Assembly (NCBI RefSeq): GCF_028993635.1
Contig: NZ_CP118631.1
Span: 6,324,001-6,388,000, forward strand
Direction: 5' to 3'
Source of the DNA: Mucilaginibacter sp. SJ
GTDB taxonomy: Bacteria; Bacteroidota; Bacteroidia; Sphingobacteriales; Sphingobacteriaceae
Length of the DNA: 64,000 bases
The notes beneath the pieces were generated by a model. The model searched no databases. It was not told the origin of the DNA and was given only the letters and a program-made list of their open reading frames with translations. This document shows, piece by piece, positions 1 through 7,410 of this stretch; the first letter of the stretch is position 1, and every line of letters begins with the position of its first letter. The translations under genes were made by a program, and so were the position numbers.

Positions 1-45
1 CAAACCCGTACAATAATTTTAGGTGCTAATATTTCCTTAAAATAA
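1..45 (+). CDS. SusC-type TonB-dependent receptor, 3' end only
   Basis: The first 14 codons and a TAA stop can be read in frame from base 1. The peptide ends RTIILGANISLK, the usual closing beta strand of SusC/RagA outer-membrane porins, where an aromatic or hydrophobic strand finishes a few residues before the C-terminus. The SusD gene starts 16 bases after the stop, which is the normal SusC-SusD order. The rest of the gene lies upstream of the window, so its signal, plug domain and regulation cannot be judged. The identification rests on this short tail plus the SusD neighbour. Confidence 0.75.
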   Translation, partial: QTRTIILGANISLK

Positions 46-61
46 CAAACCAGTAAAAGAC

Positions 62-1684
62 ATGAAAAATTATTCAGTAATATTACTCTTTGCAGGGGTG
101 TTAACAGCATTCGCATCCTGCAAAAAATCATATCTCGACGAAAAACCATATTCATCGTATACCCCTTTAACGGTTACCGATTCATTGGGCATGGAGGCAT
201 CGGCGATAGGTTTATACAATCTGGAAACCGGAATACTAACTTATTCTGGCCGGCAGGGGTGGCCAAGTGTTTGGCAGGTAGGTACAGATGTGGCAAATGC
301 AACAGCCCAGCAAGAGGGAATAGAGGTGCCTTACTATAACTATAGTCTGTTAACATCACAAGATAACGCCGCCGCTTATATTTGGGGCAAATACTATGCG
401 ATGATCAATAATGCTAATATTATAATTGATAACGCCGAAAATCCATCAAATACAAAATTAGGGCCTGTAGGTAAAAAACAGGTGGAAGCAGAGGCCAAGT
501 TTTTCAGGGCTTATGCCTACAATAACCTGGTGACCTTGTTTGGAAAAGTTCCGCTTACTGATCATGCTTTAACTGTTCCCAAAATAAATTTTACCCGTGC
601 TTCGCTTGATGAATTAAACGCGCTTATTGTAAGTGATCTTACCTATGCAAGCACTAACCTGTCTGATTTAAATGCCGGTAACTCGAAAACGAACGCTCAG
701 GGTAAGCCCGTTGGCAGAGCCAATAAATATATGGCCATGCAGTTATTAGCCGAAGCTTACCTGCGTATGGGTAAAAACGACCTTGCCGAGCAACAGGCAC
801 AGGCTGTTATCAATAGCGGCAAATTTAGCCTGATAAAAGCCCGCTACGGTGTAAGGGCAGCAGGTGCAGGTGATTACTATTCAGATATGTTTGTATACGG
901 TAACGAACGCCGTGCACAGGGAAACAGCGAAGCAATATGGGTACTTGAACAGGAAAACCCATCTGTTGTTGTAGGTGGCAATGTGGATGCCGCCCAGCAG
1001 CGCCGTGTGTGGGGTGCTGCTTATTATGCAGTTCCCGGAATGTTGCCGTGTGATTCATTGGGTGGGCGTAGTATTGCCAGGTTAAGGTTAAGTAACTGGG
1101 TACTTTACGGACTGTATCCGCAAGGCGATCTTCGTAATTCACAATACAGTATTAAAAGGCGATACTATTATAACGACCCCGCTTTCCCTGCGTTATTAGG
1201 CAAACCAGTGCCTTTTGCCGGCGCCGACACCTTATTCCGGATTTGCCCAAGTACAACCAAATGGGGAGCTTTTGATCCAAATGATACCTTTGGTTATGCA
1301 ATGATCAAAGATTTTATGATGATGCGTTTAGGCGAGACTTACCTGCTGCTTGCTGAGGCACAGTTTAAACAAGGCAAAACTGCTGATGCGGCTACCTCGA
1401 TTAACGTGTTAAGAACCCGGGCCAATGCACCACAAGTAACTGCCGGACAAATAACACTTGATTTTATACTTGATGAACGTGCCAGGGAGTTGATCGGTGA
1501 GGAAAACCGCCGTCAGACCCTAATGCGTACCGGTACCCTGGTCGACCGCGCAACGCGGTTAAACAGCAACGATGCCGTTCATCCAACAACAGGTATCGCA
1601 GCTAAAAATATGCTGCTGCCTATCCCGCTATCTGAAATTCAATTGAATAAAGATGCTGTATTGGAGCAAAATCCGGGTTATTAA
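62..1684 (+). CDS. SusD/RagB-family glycan-binding lipoprotein
   Basis: Surface lipoprotein expected to form the lid of the preceding SusC porin and to bind the oligosaccharide to be imported. The N-terminus is a lipoprotein signal with lipobox FASC (Cys20) followed by KKSYLDEKPY, the typical start of mature SusD proteins. TPR-like alpha-helical stretches are visible around residues 135-160 (AEAKFFRAYAYNNLVTLFG) and 225-260, and the C-terminal SusD signature occurs near residues 420-500 (MRLGETYLLLAEAQFKQGK, then LRTRANAP and LDERARELIGEENRR). The end, LEQNPGY, is also standard. At 540 residues it is of normal size. A strong hairpin follows the stop, separating it from the enzyme genes. The bound glycan is inferred from the neighbours (arabinogalactan-like). 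Confidence 0.95.
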   Translation: MKNYSVILLFAGVLTAFASCKKSYLDEKPYSSYTPLTVTDSLGMEASAIGLYNLETGILTYSGRQGWPSVWQVGTDVANATAQQEGIEVPYYNYSLLTSQDNAAAYIWGKYYAMINNANIIIDNAENPSNTKLGPVGKKQVEAEAKFFRAYAYNNLVTLFGKVPLTDHALTVPKINFTRASLDELNALIVSDLTYASTNLSDLNAGNSKTNAQGKPVGRANKYMAMQLLAEAYLRMGKNDLAEQQAQAVINSGKFSLIKARYGVRAAGAGDYYSDMFVYGNERRAQGNSEAIWVLEQENPSVVVGGNVDAAQQRRVWGAAYYAVPGMLPCDSLGGRSIARLRLSNWVLYGLYPQGDLRNSQYSIKRRYYYNDPAFPALLGKPVPFAGADTLFRICPSTTKWGAFDPNDTFGYAMIKDFMMMRLGETYLLLAEAQFKQGKTADAATSINVLRTRANAPQVTAGQITLDFILDERARELIGEENRRQTLMRTGTLVDRATRLNSNDAVHPTTGIAAKNMLLPIPLSEIQLNKDAVLEQNPGY

Positions 1685-1700
1685 TTAAAACACAAATAAA

Positions 1701-1735
1701 AAGTAAGGGCAATTAATATTGCCCTTACTTTTACT
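1701..1735 (+). terminator. Perfect hairpin with T-rich tail between susD and the enzyme genes
   Basis: Thirteen-base perfect stem (AAGTAAGGGCAAT pairing with ATTGCCCTTACTT around a 4-base TAAT loop), then a T-rich stretch. The stem lies 16 bases after the SusD stop and ends just before the ATG of the next gene. It looks like an intrinsic terminator or attenuator that lets susC/susD transcripts exceed those of the downstream hydrolases. The A-rich left arm makes it partly bidirectional. Confidence 0.7.
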
Positions 1736-1739
1736 TTTT

Positions 1740-3065
1740 ATGAAGCTATACCATTTAAGATCACTGTTTTTTATATGTATCCTGTTTGGGAGCACTGTTG
1801 TTGTATTCGCTCAAACCCACAAAGCAACTACTACCACTATTGGTTTAGGCTGGGCAAATAACTCCGTCAACACGGTTGTGTTCCGCAAAAACTCATTGGT
1901 TACTTTTAAAGGCGAACAATATGCTGCTTATTATAACAACGACGAGGTGTTGGTTTTGGCTAAAAGAAAAAGCGGATCTGCTAACTGGCAGGTTGCCGCA
2001 ACGCAATATAAAGCCGATGCTGCCGATGCTCATAAGGATATCAGTATCATGGTTGACGGCGCCGGCTATTTGCACGTTGCCTGGGGGCATCATAACCAAA
2101 CCTTGAATTATGCTAAAAGCATTAAGCCCGGAGGTCTTGTTTTGTCGGCGCAACAAAGTATGACGGGTATTACCGAAAACAAGGTAAGCTACCCGGAGTT
2201 TTACCGTTTGCCGGGCGGAGATCTGTTATTTGTTTACCGCGACGGCGGCTCGGGGAATGGAAACCTGGTGATGAACAGATATAGTATCGCCACGCACAAA
2301 TGGGTCAACATCCAGCAAAATCTTATTGACGGTGAGGATAAACGAAATGCCTACTGGCAAATGTGCATCGACAAAAAAGGGACTATCCACATTTCATGGG
2401 TATGGCGTGAAAGCCCTGACGTAGCAAGCAACCACGATATGGGGTATGCCCGCTCAAATGATGGTGGCTTGAGCTGGGAAAAATCAACCGGCGAAAAATA
2501 TACGCTGCCAATTAATGCAGCGAATGCGGAGTATGCTTGCAAGATACCGCAGCACAGCGAACTCATTAATCAAACATCCATGTTTGCCGATGATAGGGGT
2601 AATCCATTTATTGCCACTTATTGGCGCGATAGTAGTACGACCATCCCACAATATCATATTGTTTTTAAAACCAGGGGGAATTGGCAGTCGGCTGATCTTG
2701 GTTTCAGGAAAACGGCATTCGACCTTGGTGGCACGGGTACCAAACGGATCCCAATTTCGCGCCCACAGATCATTGCCTGGAACAAGGACGGGAAGCAATC
2801 AGCAGCGCTAATTTTCAGGGATGCCGAACGCGGCGATAAAGTTTCTGTAGCGATGAATGCCGACCTGAAAACTTCAAACTGGCAGGTTAGCGATTTAACA
2901 ACTACACCTGTAGGGGAGTGGGAGCCAACCTATGATACCGAATTATGGAAGGATAAAAAGATTCTTAACCTGTTTGTACAACAGGTTACCCAGGTTGATG
3001 GCGAAGGTAAAGCCAGCATACCGCCCACCAAAGTACAGGTGTTGGAATGGAAGCCTTCGTTGTAA
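1740..3065 (+). CDS. BNR-4 repeat beta-propeller protein, possible polysaccharide lyase
   Basis: A secreted protein of 441 residues when started at the ATG; an in-frame TTG seven codons earlier lies inside the hairpin stem and is unlikely. A signal peptide (KLYHLRSLFFICILFGSTVVVFAQ) ends near residue 25. Repeated blades of the type GYLHVAWGHH, GTIHISWVWRES and ARSNDGGLSWEKS show the Asp-box/BNR propeller layout of the BNR_4 family. That fold includes ulvan lyases and, among propeller lyases more broadly, enzymes that remove rhamnose from rhamnosyl-glucuronate caps on arabinogalactan. With DUF2264, GH43, GH2, GH35 and a rhamnose mutarotase next to it, a rhamnose-glucuronate lyase is attractive, but this is inferred. 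A sialidase role is unlikely in this context. Confidence 0.7.
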   Translation: MKLYHLRSLFFICILFGSTVVVFAQTHKATTTTIGLGWANNSVNTVVFRKNSLVTFKGEQYAAYYNNDEVLVLAKRKSGSANWQVAATQYKADAADAHKDISIMVDGAGYLHVAWGHHNQTLNYAKSIKPGGLVLSAQQSMTGITENKVSYPEFYRLPGGDLLFVYRDGGSGNGNLVMNRYSIATHKWVNIQQNLIDGEDKRNAYWQMCIDKKGTIHISWVWRESPDVASNHDMGYARSNDGGLSWEKSTGEKYTLPINAANAEYACKIPQHSELINQTSMFADDRGNPFIATYWRDSSTTIPQYHIVFKTRGNWQSADLGFRKTAFDLGGTGTKRIPISRPQIIAWNKDGKQSAALIFRDAERGDKVSVAMNADLKTSNWQVSDLTTTPVGEWEPTYDTELWKDKKILNLFVQQVTQVDGEGKASIPPTKVQVLEWKPSL

Positions 3066-3150
3066 GTCTTAAATTTTAAGTCAGAAGTCTCAAGTCGAAA
3101 GTCTTTAGAAAAAAAAGGACTTGGTACTTTCGACTTAAGACTTTCAACTT
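3064..3150. repeat. Heptad-phased intergenic inverted repeat (AAGTCnn type)
   Basis: Starting inside the stop codon of the preceding gene, six successive 7-base units can be read: AAGTCTT, AAATTTT, AAGTCAG, AAGTCTC, AAGTCGA, AAGTCTT. After a short A-rich centre the other strand gives AAGTTGA, AAGTCTT, AAGTCGA, AAGTACC, AAGTCC, again in strict 7-base phase. The two arms can pair into a long imperfect hairpin between the BNR gene and the DUF2264 gene. No open reading frame uses it. Confidence 0.8.
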
Positions 3151-3185
3151 AAATAAATGCATAATAAAACAAATAAACAGCCAGG

Positions 3186-4421
3186 ATGAAGAAACTCATA
3201 TTTTACTTCGTATTGATAAGTGCTCCGTTTTGTGCATCCGCCCAAAGCAAAAAGAATACTGCGCAGGTATCCGACAGGAAATTATGGCTAAGCTACATGG
3301 ATAAGGTAGCCCGGCCTGTGATCAGCAACCTTGCAGCCGATCAGCTTAAAGAGAAAATGCCTATGCAACTATCAGATAAGATTGATAATAAGGAAAGCCG
3401 GGCCAAAGTGGGTTACCTTGAAGCTTTTGGCCGCACGCTATGTGGTATAGCACCATGGTTACAGTTAGAAGGTGGTGATCCAGCCGAAATAAAACTTCGT
3501 GAGCAATATCGGGCATGGTCTTTAAAGGCTATCGCTAACGCTGTTAATCCGCAGGCTAAAGATTATCTGCAATGGAACGGAGGCCAGCCCTTGGTTGATG
3601 CCTCATTTGTGGCTTTTGCATTGGTACGGAGCCCATGGTTATGGGAGCATCTTGATGAAGCTACAAAAAAGCAGGTGGTTGAAGTGATGAAGGTTACCCG
3701 CGCAACTGTTCCGGTTTACTCCAACTGGATTTTGTTTTCGGGGATGATAGAGGCCTTTTTTTGCAAATATGATTTGGGCTATGACCCGGTAAGGGTTGAA
3801 TTTGGCATCCGCGAATTTACCGAACACTGGTATGTTGGCGATGGTATGTATTCGGACGGGATGAGCTTTCATCTCGATTATTATAATAGCATCGTGATCC
3901 ACCCAAACCTGAGCAGCATATTGGAGGAAGTTAATGCTAAAAAGAAAACTTATGTGCGTGAGGAACAACGTGAGTTGGCTGTTGGCCAACGTTATGCCGA
4001 AGTGCTTGAGCGCCTTATTAATGCTGATGGAAGCTTTCCGGCTATCGGACGGTCTATAGTTTATCGCGGCGGCGCATTTCATCATTTAGCAAATATCGCC
4101 TACAAAAAACAACTGCCTGCAAACCTGAAACCGGCACAGGTAAGATGCGCGCTAACAGCTATGATCAAAAAAACACTTGGCGCACCGCAAACTTTTACTG
4201 CCGATGGCTGGCTTAATATGGGTTTATATGGCAAGCAGCCCGGCCTGGCCGATTTTTATATTACAACCGGCAGCCTTTATTTCTGCGCTACTGTTTTTGT
4301 ACCATTAGGCTTGCCCGAAACCGATCCGTTTTGGGCCGATGCAGATGAATCATGGACGGCTGTTAAAATCTGGAGCGGCCAGGATGCACCTGCCGATCAT
4401 GCACTTGACATAAAAAAATAA
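3186..4421 (+). CDS. DUF2264 family secreted protein (putative uronic-acid-active glycosidase)
   Basis: A signal peptide (KKLIFYFVLISAPFCASAQ) is followed by a single DUF2264 domain over residues 30-400. Family landmarks visible are the YLEAFGRTLCGIAPWL segment near residue 78, LQWNGGQPLVDASFVAFAL near 122, and the GDGMYSDGMSFHLDYYNS stretch near 220, rich in acidic and aromatic residues as expected of an (alpha/alpha) barrel active site. The biochemical role of DUF2264 is not settled in my knowledge; members often sit in plant-glycan loci beside lyases and glucuronidases, so action on a glucuronate or unsaturated uronate end is plausible. It starts 120 bases after the BNR gene, behind the heptad hairpin, and the GH43 gene follows after 15 bases. 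Confidence 0.75.
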   Translation: MKKLIFYFVLISAPFCASAQSKKNTAQVSDRKLWLSYMDKVARPVISNLAADQLKEKMPMQLSDKIDNKESRAKVGYLEAFGRTLCGIAPWLQLEGGDPAEIKLREQYRAWSLKAIANAVNPQAKDYLQWNGGQPLVDASFVAFALVRSPWLWEHLDEATKKQVVEVMKVTRATVPVYSNWILFSGMIEAFFCKYDLGYDPVRVEFGIREFTEHWYVGDGMYSDGMSFHLDYYNSIVIHPNLSSILEEVNAKKKTYVREEQRELAVGQRYAEVLERLINADGSFPAIGRSIVYRGGAFHHLANIAYKKQLPANLKPAQVRCALTAMIKKTLGAPQTFTADGWLNMGLYGKQPGLADFYITTGSLYFCATVFVPLGLPETDPFWADADESWTAVKIWSGQDAPADHALDIKK

Positions 4422-4436
4422 TACAAACATCTTTAT

Positions 4437-5546
4437 ATGAAATACTATCGATTTTTACTACTATCTGCTCTTTTGCTGTTAAGCATTGTCGGCCGGGCTC
4501 AAACAAAATTAACCAGCTTTAGTCCGGGAGCTATCTGGCCTGACGATAAAGGGGTACATATTAATGCTCATGGGGGAGGCATCCTTTATAATAATGGTGT
4601 ATACTATTGGTTTGGCGAACACAAAATTGCCGGTGATGCCGGTAACAGGGCGATGGTTGGGGTTCATTGCTATTCGTCAAAAGATCTGTACAACTGGAAA
4701 GACGAAGGGATTTCGCTGAGCGTTTCGTCCGATACTACGAACGACATTGCAAAAGGCTGTATCCTGGAAAGACCAAAGGTTGTTTATAACAAAAAGACCA
4801 AAAAGTATGTGATGTGGTTTCACCTTGAGCTATTAGGCAAGGGCTACAGCGCAGCGCGTGCCGGGGTCGCTGTAAGCGATAAGGTGACCGGCCCGTACAA
4901 GTTCATTAAAAGCTACCGCCCAAATCCAGGACAAATGCCGTTTTATCCTGCACTTACTCCCGAAGGCGATAAAATAAACTGTGTTAGTCCGGCTCACGAA
5001 ACCGATAAGTTTTTTTGCCGCGATTTGCCCGGAGGCCAGATGGCCCGCGACATGACCGTTTTTGTTGATGACGATGGCAAAGCCTACCACGTTTTTTCAT
5101 CCGAAGAAAACTATACCCTTGATTTGGCAGAGCTAACACCGGATTATATGGGCCATACAGGTAAGTTTATCCGTATTTATATAGGCCACCAAACTGAAGC
5201 TCCTGCTTTGTTTAAACGTAATGGCACTTATTATATGATTGGCTCTGGTTGTACAGGCTGGGCGCCAAATGCTGCCCGCTGGTTTTCTGCAAAATCAATC
5301 TGGGGGCCCTGGACTTATCACGGTAATCCTTGTCAGGGACCGGATAGCAAAATTACTTATGGCGGTCAAAGTACGCATGTATTGCCTGTAGCCGGTAAAA
5401 AAGATGCTTTCATATTTATAGCCGATAAATGGACCCCGAAAGATGCTATTGATGGCCGTTACCTGTGGTTGCCTATCAGCTTCAAGGGCGATGACATCGA
5501 AATAAATTGGGTGGATAACTGGAACCTTGATGTATTTAAAAAATAA
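4437..5546 (+). CDS. GH43-family glycosidase, exo-beta-1,3-galactanase-like (GH43_24 type)
   Basis: Secreted five-bladed propeller enzyme of 369 residues with a signal peptide ending at GRAQ (residue 22). The pattern HINAHGGGILYNNGVYYWFG at residues 41-60 is the usual first blade. Glu111 (in ILERPK), Glu254 (in TEAPALFKR) and Gln311 (in YGGQSTHV) match, in order, the Glu/Glu/Gln set described for GH43 subfamily 24 exo-beta-1,3-galactanases, where a Gln replaces the usual Asp base; the 57-residue Glu-to-Gln distance also fits. Such enzymes trim the beta-1,3-galactan backbone of arabinogalactan and bypass side chains. The next gene begins one base after the stop codon, so the pair is probably cotranscribed. 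Subfamily assignment is from memory of motifs and should be treated as likely, not proven. Confidence 0.75.
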   Translation: MKYYRFLLLSALLLLSIVGRAQTKLTSFSPGAIWPDDKGVHINAHGGGILYNNGVYYWFGEHKIAGDAGNRAMVGVHCYSSKDLYNWKDEGISLSVSSDTTNDIAKGCILERPKVVYNKKTKKYVMWFHLELLGKGYSAARAGVAVSDKVTGPYKFIKSYRPNPGQMPFYPALTPEGDKINCVSPAHETDKFFCRDLPGGQMARDMTVFVDDDGKAYHVFSSEENYTLDLAELTPDYMGHTGKFIRIYIGHQTEAPALFKRNGTYYMIGSGCTGWAPNAARWFSAKSIWGPWTYHGNPCQGPDSKITYGGQSTHVLPVAGKKDAFIFIADKWTPKDAIDGRYLWLPISFKGDDIEINWVDNWNLDVFKK

Positions 5547-5547
5547 C

Positions 5548-7401
5548 ATGCGAAATTTTATAAGTTTATGCTGCCTGCTGCTTGTTGCCGGCACGGCCGC
5601 TGCACAGGATAGCCTGATCACCAATATTCAAAGCCGTAAATCGCTTGATCTGAATGGCAAATGGCAATACATTGTTGACCCCTACGAAACCGGGTTTTAT
5701 GATTATCGTTACAAGGAGCTTAACGAAAAAAATGGCGACGCCTACTGGAACAGTGGCATCCCGGCTAACAAAACGGAGAAGAGGGAGCACGGCTACATTG
5801 ATAAATATAGCATTGATGTACCCGGTGACTGGAATCATCAAAAGCCGGAGTTTACTTATTATGAAGGTACTATCTGGTATAAAAAATCATTCGACTATGT
5901 TAAATCCGCCAATGGCAGCAGACAGTACATATATTTTGGTGCTGTAAATTATCGTGCCGATGTATACCTGAACGGTAAAAAGCTGGGCATGCACAAAGGT
6001 GGCTTTACGCCGTTTAATTTTGAAATTCCTGCCGGACTGCTTAAGGAAAAGGAAAACCTGTTGGTGGTTAAGGTTGATAATAAGCGTTACGCCGATGAGG
6101 TGCCCACCCTCAATACCGATTGGTGGAATTACGGCGGTATTACCCGCGATGTAAAATTGGTTGAAGTGCCTGCTACCTACATCCGCGATTTTGTGATCCA
6201 GCTAAAAAAGCCCGTTAACGGTGCGGTTCCTGCTAAACAACCAGAGGTAAGCGGATGGGTTAAACTGAGCGATACTCCGCCAACTGGTCAAAATATCACC
6301 GTACAAATACCCGAACTTAAGTTTAGTAAGCAGTTTGCTGCTACAGGTACACTTACGCAAGTTAGTTTTAAATTACCAAAGGTGCAGCTATGGTCGCCGG
6401 AAACACCAAAACTGTACAAAGTTATTATAAGTAGCGGCGCCGATAAAGCAGAAGATAAGATAGGGTTCCGCACCATCGAGGCGCATGGCCCGAAGCTATT
6501 GTTAAACGGTAAGCCCGTATTTTTACGGGGGATCTGTATCCATGGCGAAATACCGCAGGATGTACGAAGGGCTTACAGCCAGCAGGATGCCGAACAATTG
6601 CTAAATCAGGCGCATGAGCTTGGCTGCAATATGGTAAGGCTGGCACATTATCCCCATGATGAAAAAATAACCCGACTGGCCGATTCTCTGGGTATTATGG
6701 TTTGGTCGGAGATCCCGGTTTACTGGACTATTGATTTTGGTAACGCTGCAGTGCTTGAAAAGGCAAAGGCGCAACTCAATGAGATGATCACCCGTGATCA
6801 TAATCGCGCAAGCATCATTATCTGGTCGGTTGGTAACGAAACGCCAATAAGCGCAACCCGTACCAATTTTATGCACAACCTCATTATTAAGGCTAAGCAA
6901 TTAGATAATACACGCCTGGTTTCGGCTGCGCTTGAGGTAAACTATAGTTCGGGTAAGGATTTGAATGTTGTGGATGACCCGTTGGGCGAGTTTGTTGACC
7001 TTGTTGCTTTTAACGAATACCTCGGCTGGTATGGCGGTCTGCCTGATAAATGCCGTACCACAAACTGGAGTACGCCATATAATAAACCTTTATTTATCAG
7101 CGAAACCGGGGCCGAAGCTAAAACCGGTTTTCATGCCGATTCATTGACCCGTTTTAGTGAAGAATACCAGGAATGGTACTTTAAGGAACAGGTAGATATG
7201 TTTAAGCGGATGCCTGCAAATTTTGTAGGTCTGTCACCATGGGTAATGGCCGATTTCCGGTCGCCAAAACGGAATAACCCACTGTACCAGGAAGGCTGGA
7301 ACCGCAAGGGCCTTTATGACGATAAAGGCAATAAAAAGAAAGCGTTTTATATTCTTCAAAACTATTACAAACAAAAAAGCGCAGAAGCGCTGAACCGATA
7401 G
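5548..7401 (+). CDS. GH2 family beta-glucuronidase-like enzyme
   Basis: The ATG giving MRNFISLCCLLLVAG and a signal peptide ending near AAAQ is preferred over a TTG inside the end of the GH43 gene; the product is then 617 residues. The order is jelly-roll sugar-binding domain (about 30-210), Ig-like domain (215-315) and TIM barrel (from about 318). The acid/base Glu431 is in WSVGNE and the nucleophile Glu519 in FISETG. Close to the end is WNRKG (Asn585, Lys587): this NxK pair recognises the carboxylate in GH2 beta-glucuronidases, and SEIPVYW near residue 387 is also glucuronidase-like. Galactosidase activity is the main alternative. Removal of glucuronate from arabinogalactan side chains would suit the neighbours; GH35 follows after 9 bases. 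Confidence 0.85.
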   Translation: MRNFISLCCLLLVAGTAAAQDSLITNIQSRKSLDLNGKWQYIVDPYETGFYDYRYKELNEKNGDAYWNSGIPANKTEKREHGYIDKYSIDVPGDWNHQKPEFTYYEGTIWYKKSFDYVKSANGSRQYIYFGAVNYRADVYLNGKKLGMHKGGFTPFNFEIPAGLLKEKENLLVVKVDNKRYADEVPTLNTDWWNYGGITRDVKLVEVPATYIRDFVIQLKKPVNGAVPAKQPEVSGWVKLSDTPPTGQNITVQIPELKFSKQFAATGTLTQVSFKLPKVQLWSPETPKLYKVIISSGADKAEDKIGFRTIEAHGPKLLLNGKPVFLRGICIHGEIPQDVRRAYSQQDAEQLLNQAHELGCNMVRLAHYPHDEKITRLADSLGIMVWSEIPVYWTIDFGNAAVLEKAKAQLNEMITRDHNRASIIIWSVGNETPISATRTNFMHNLIIKAKQLDNTRLVSAALEVNYSSGKDLNVVDDPLGEFVDLVAFNEYLGWYGGLPDKCRTTNWSTPYNKPLFISETGAEAKTGFHADSLTRFSEEYQEWYFKEQVDMFKRMPANFVGLSPWVMADFRSPKRNNPLYQEGWNRKGLYDDKGNKKKAFYILQNYYKQKSAEALNR

Positions 7402-7410
7402 CGCATCACA

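Noticed and set aside
3639..4085. 148-codon minus-strand open frame in the DUF2264 gene
   Set aside because: Antisense shadow of a conserved coding region with no motif of its own.
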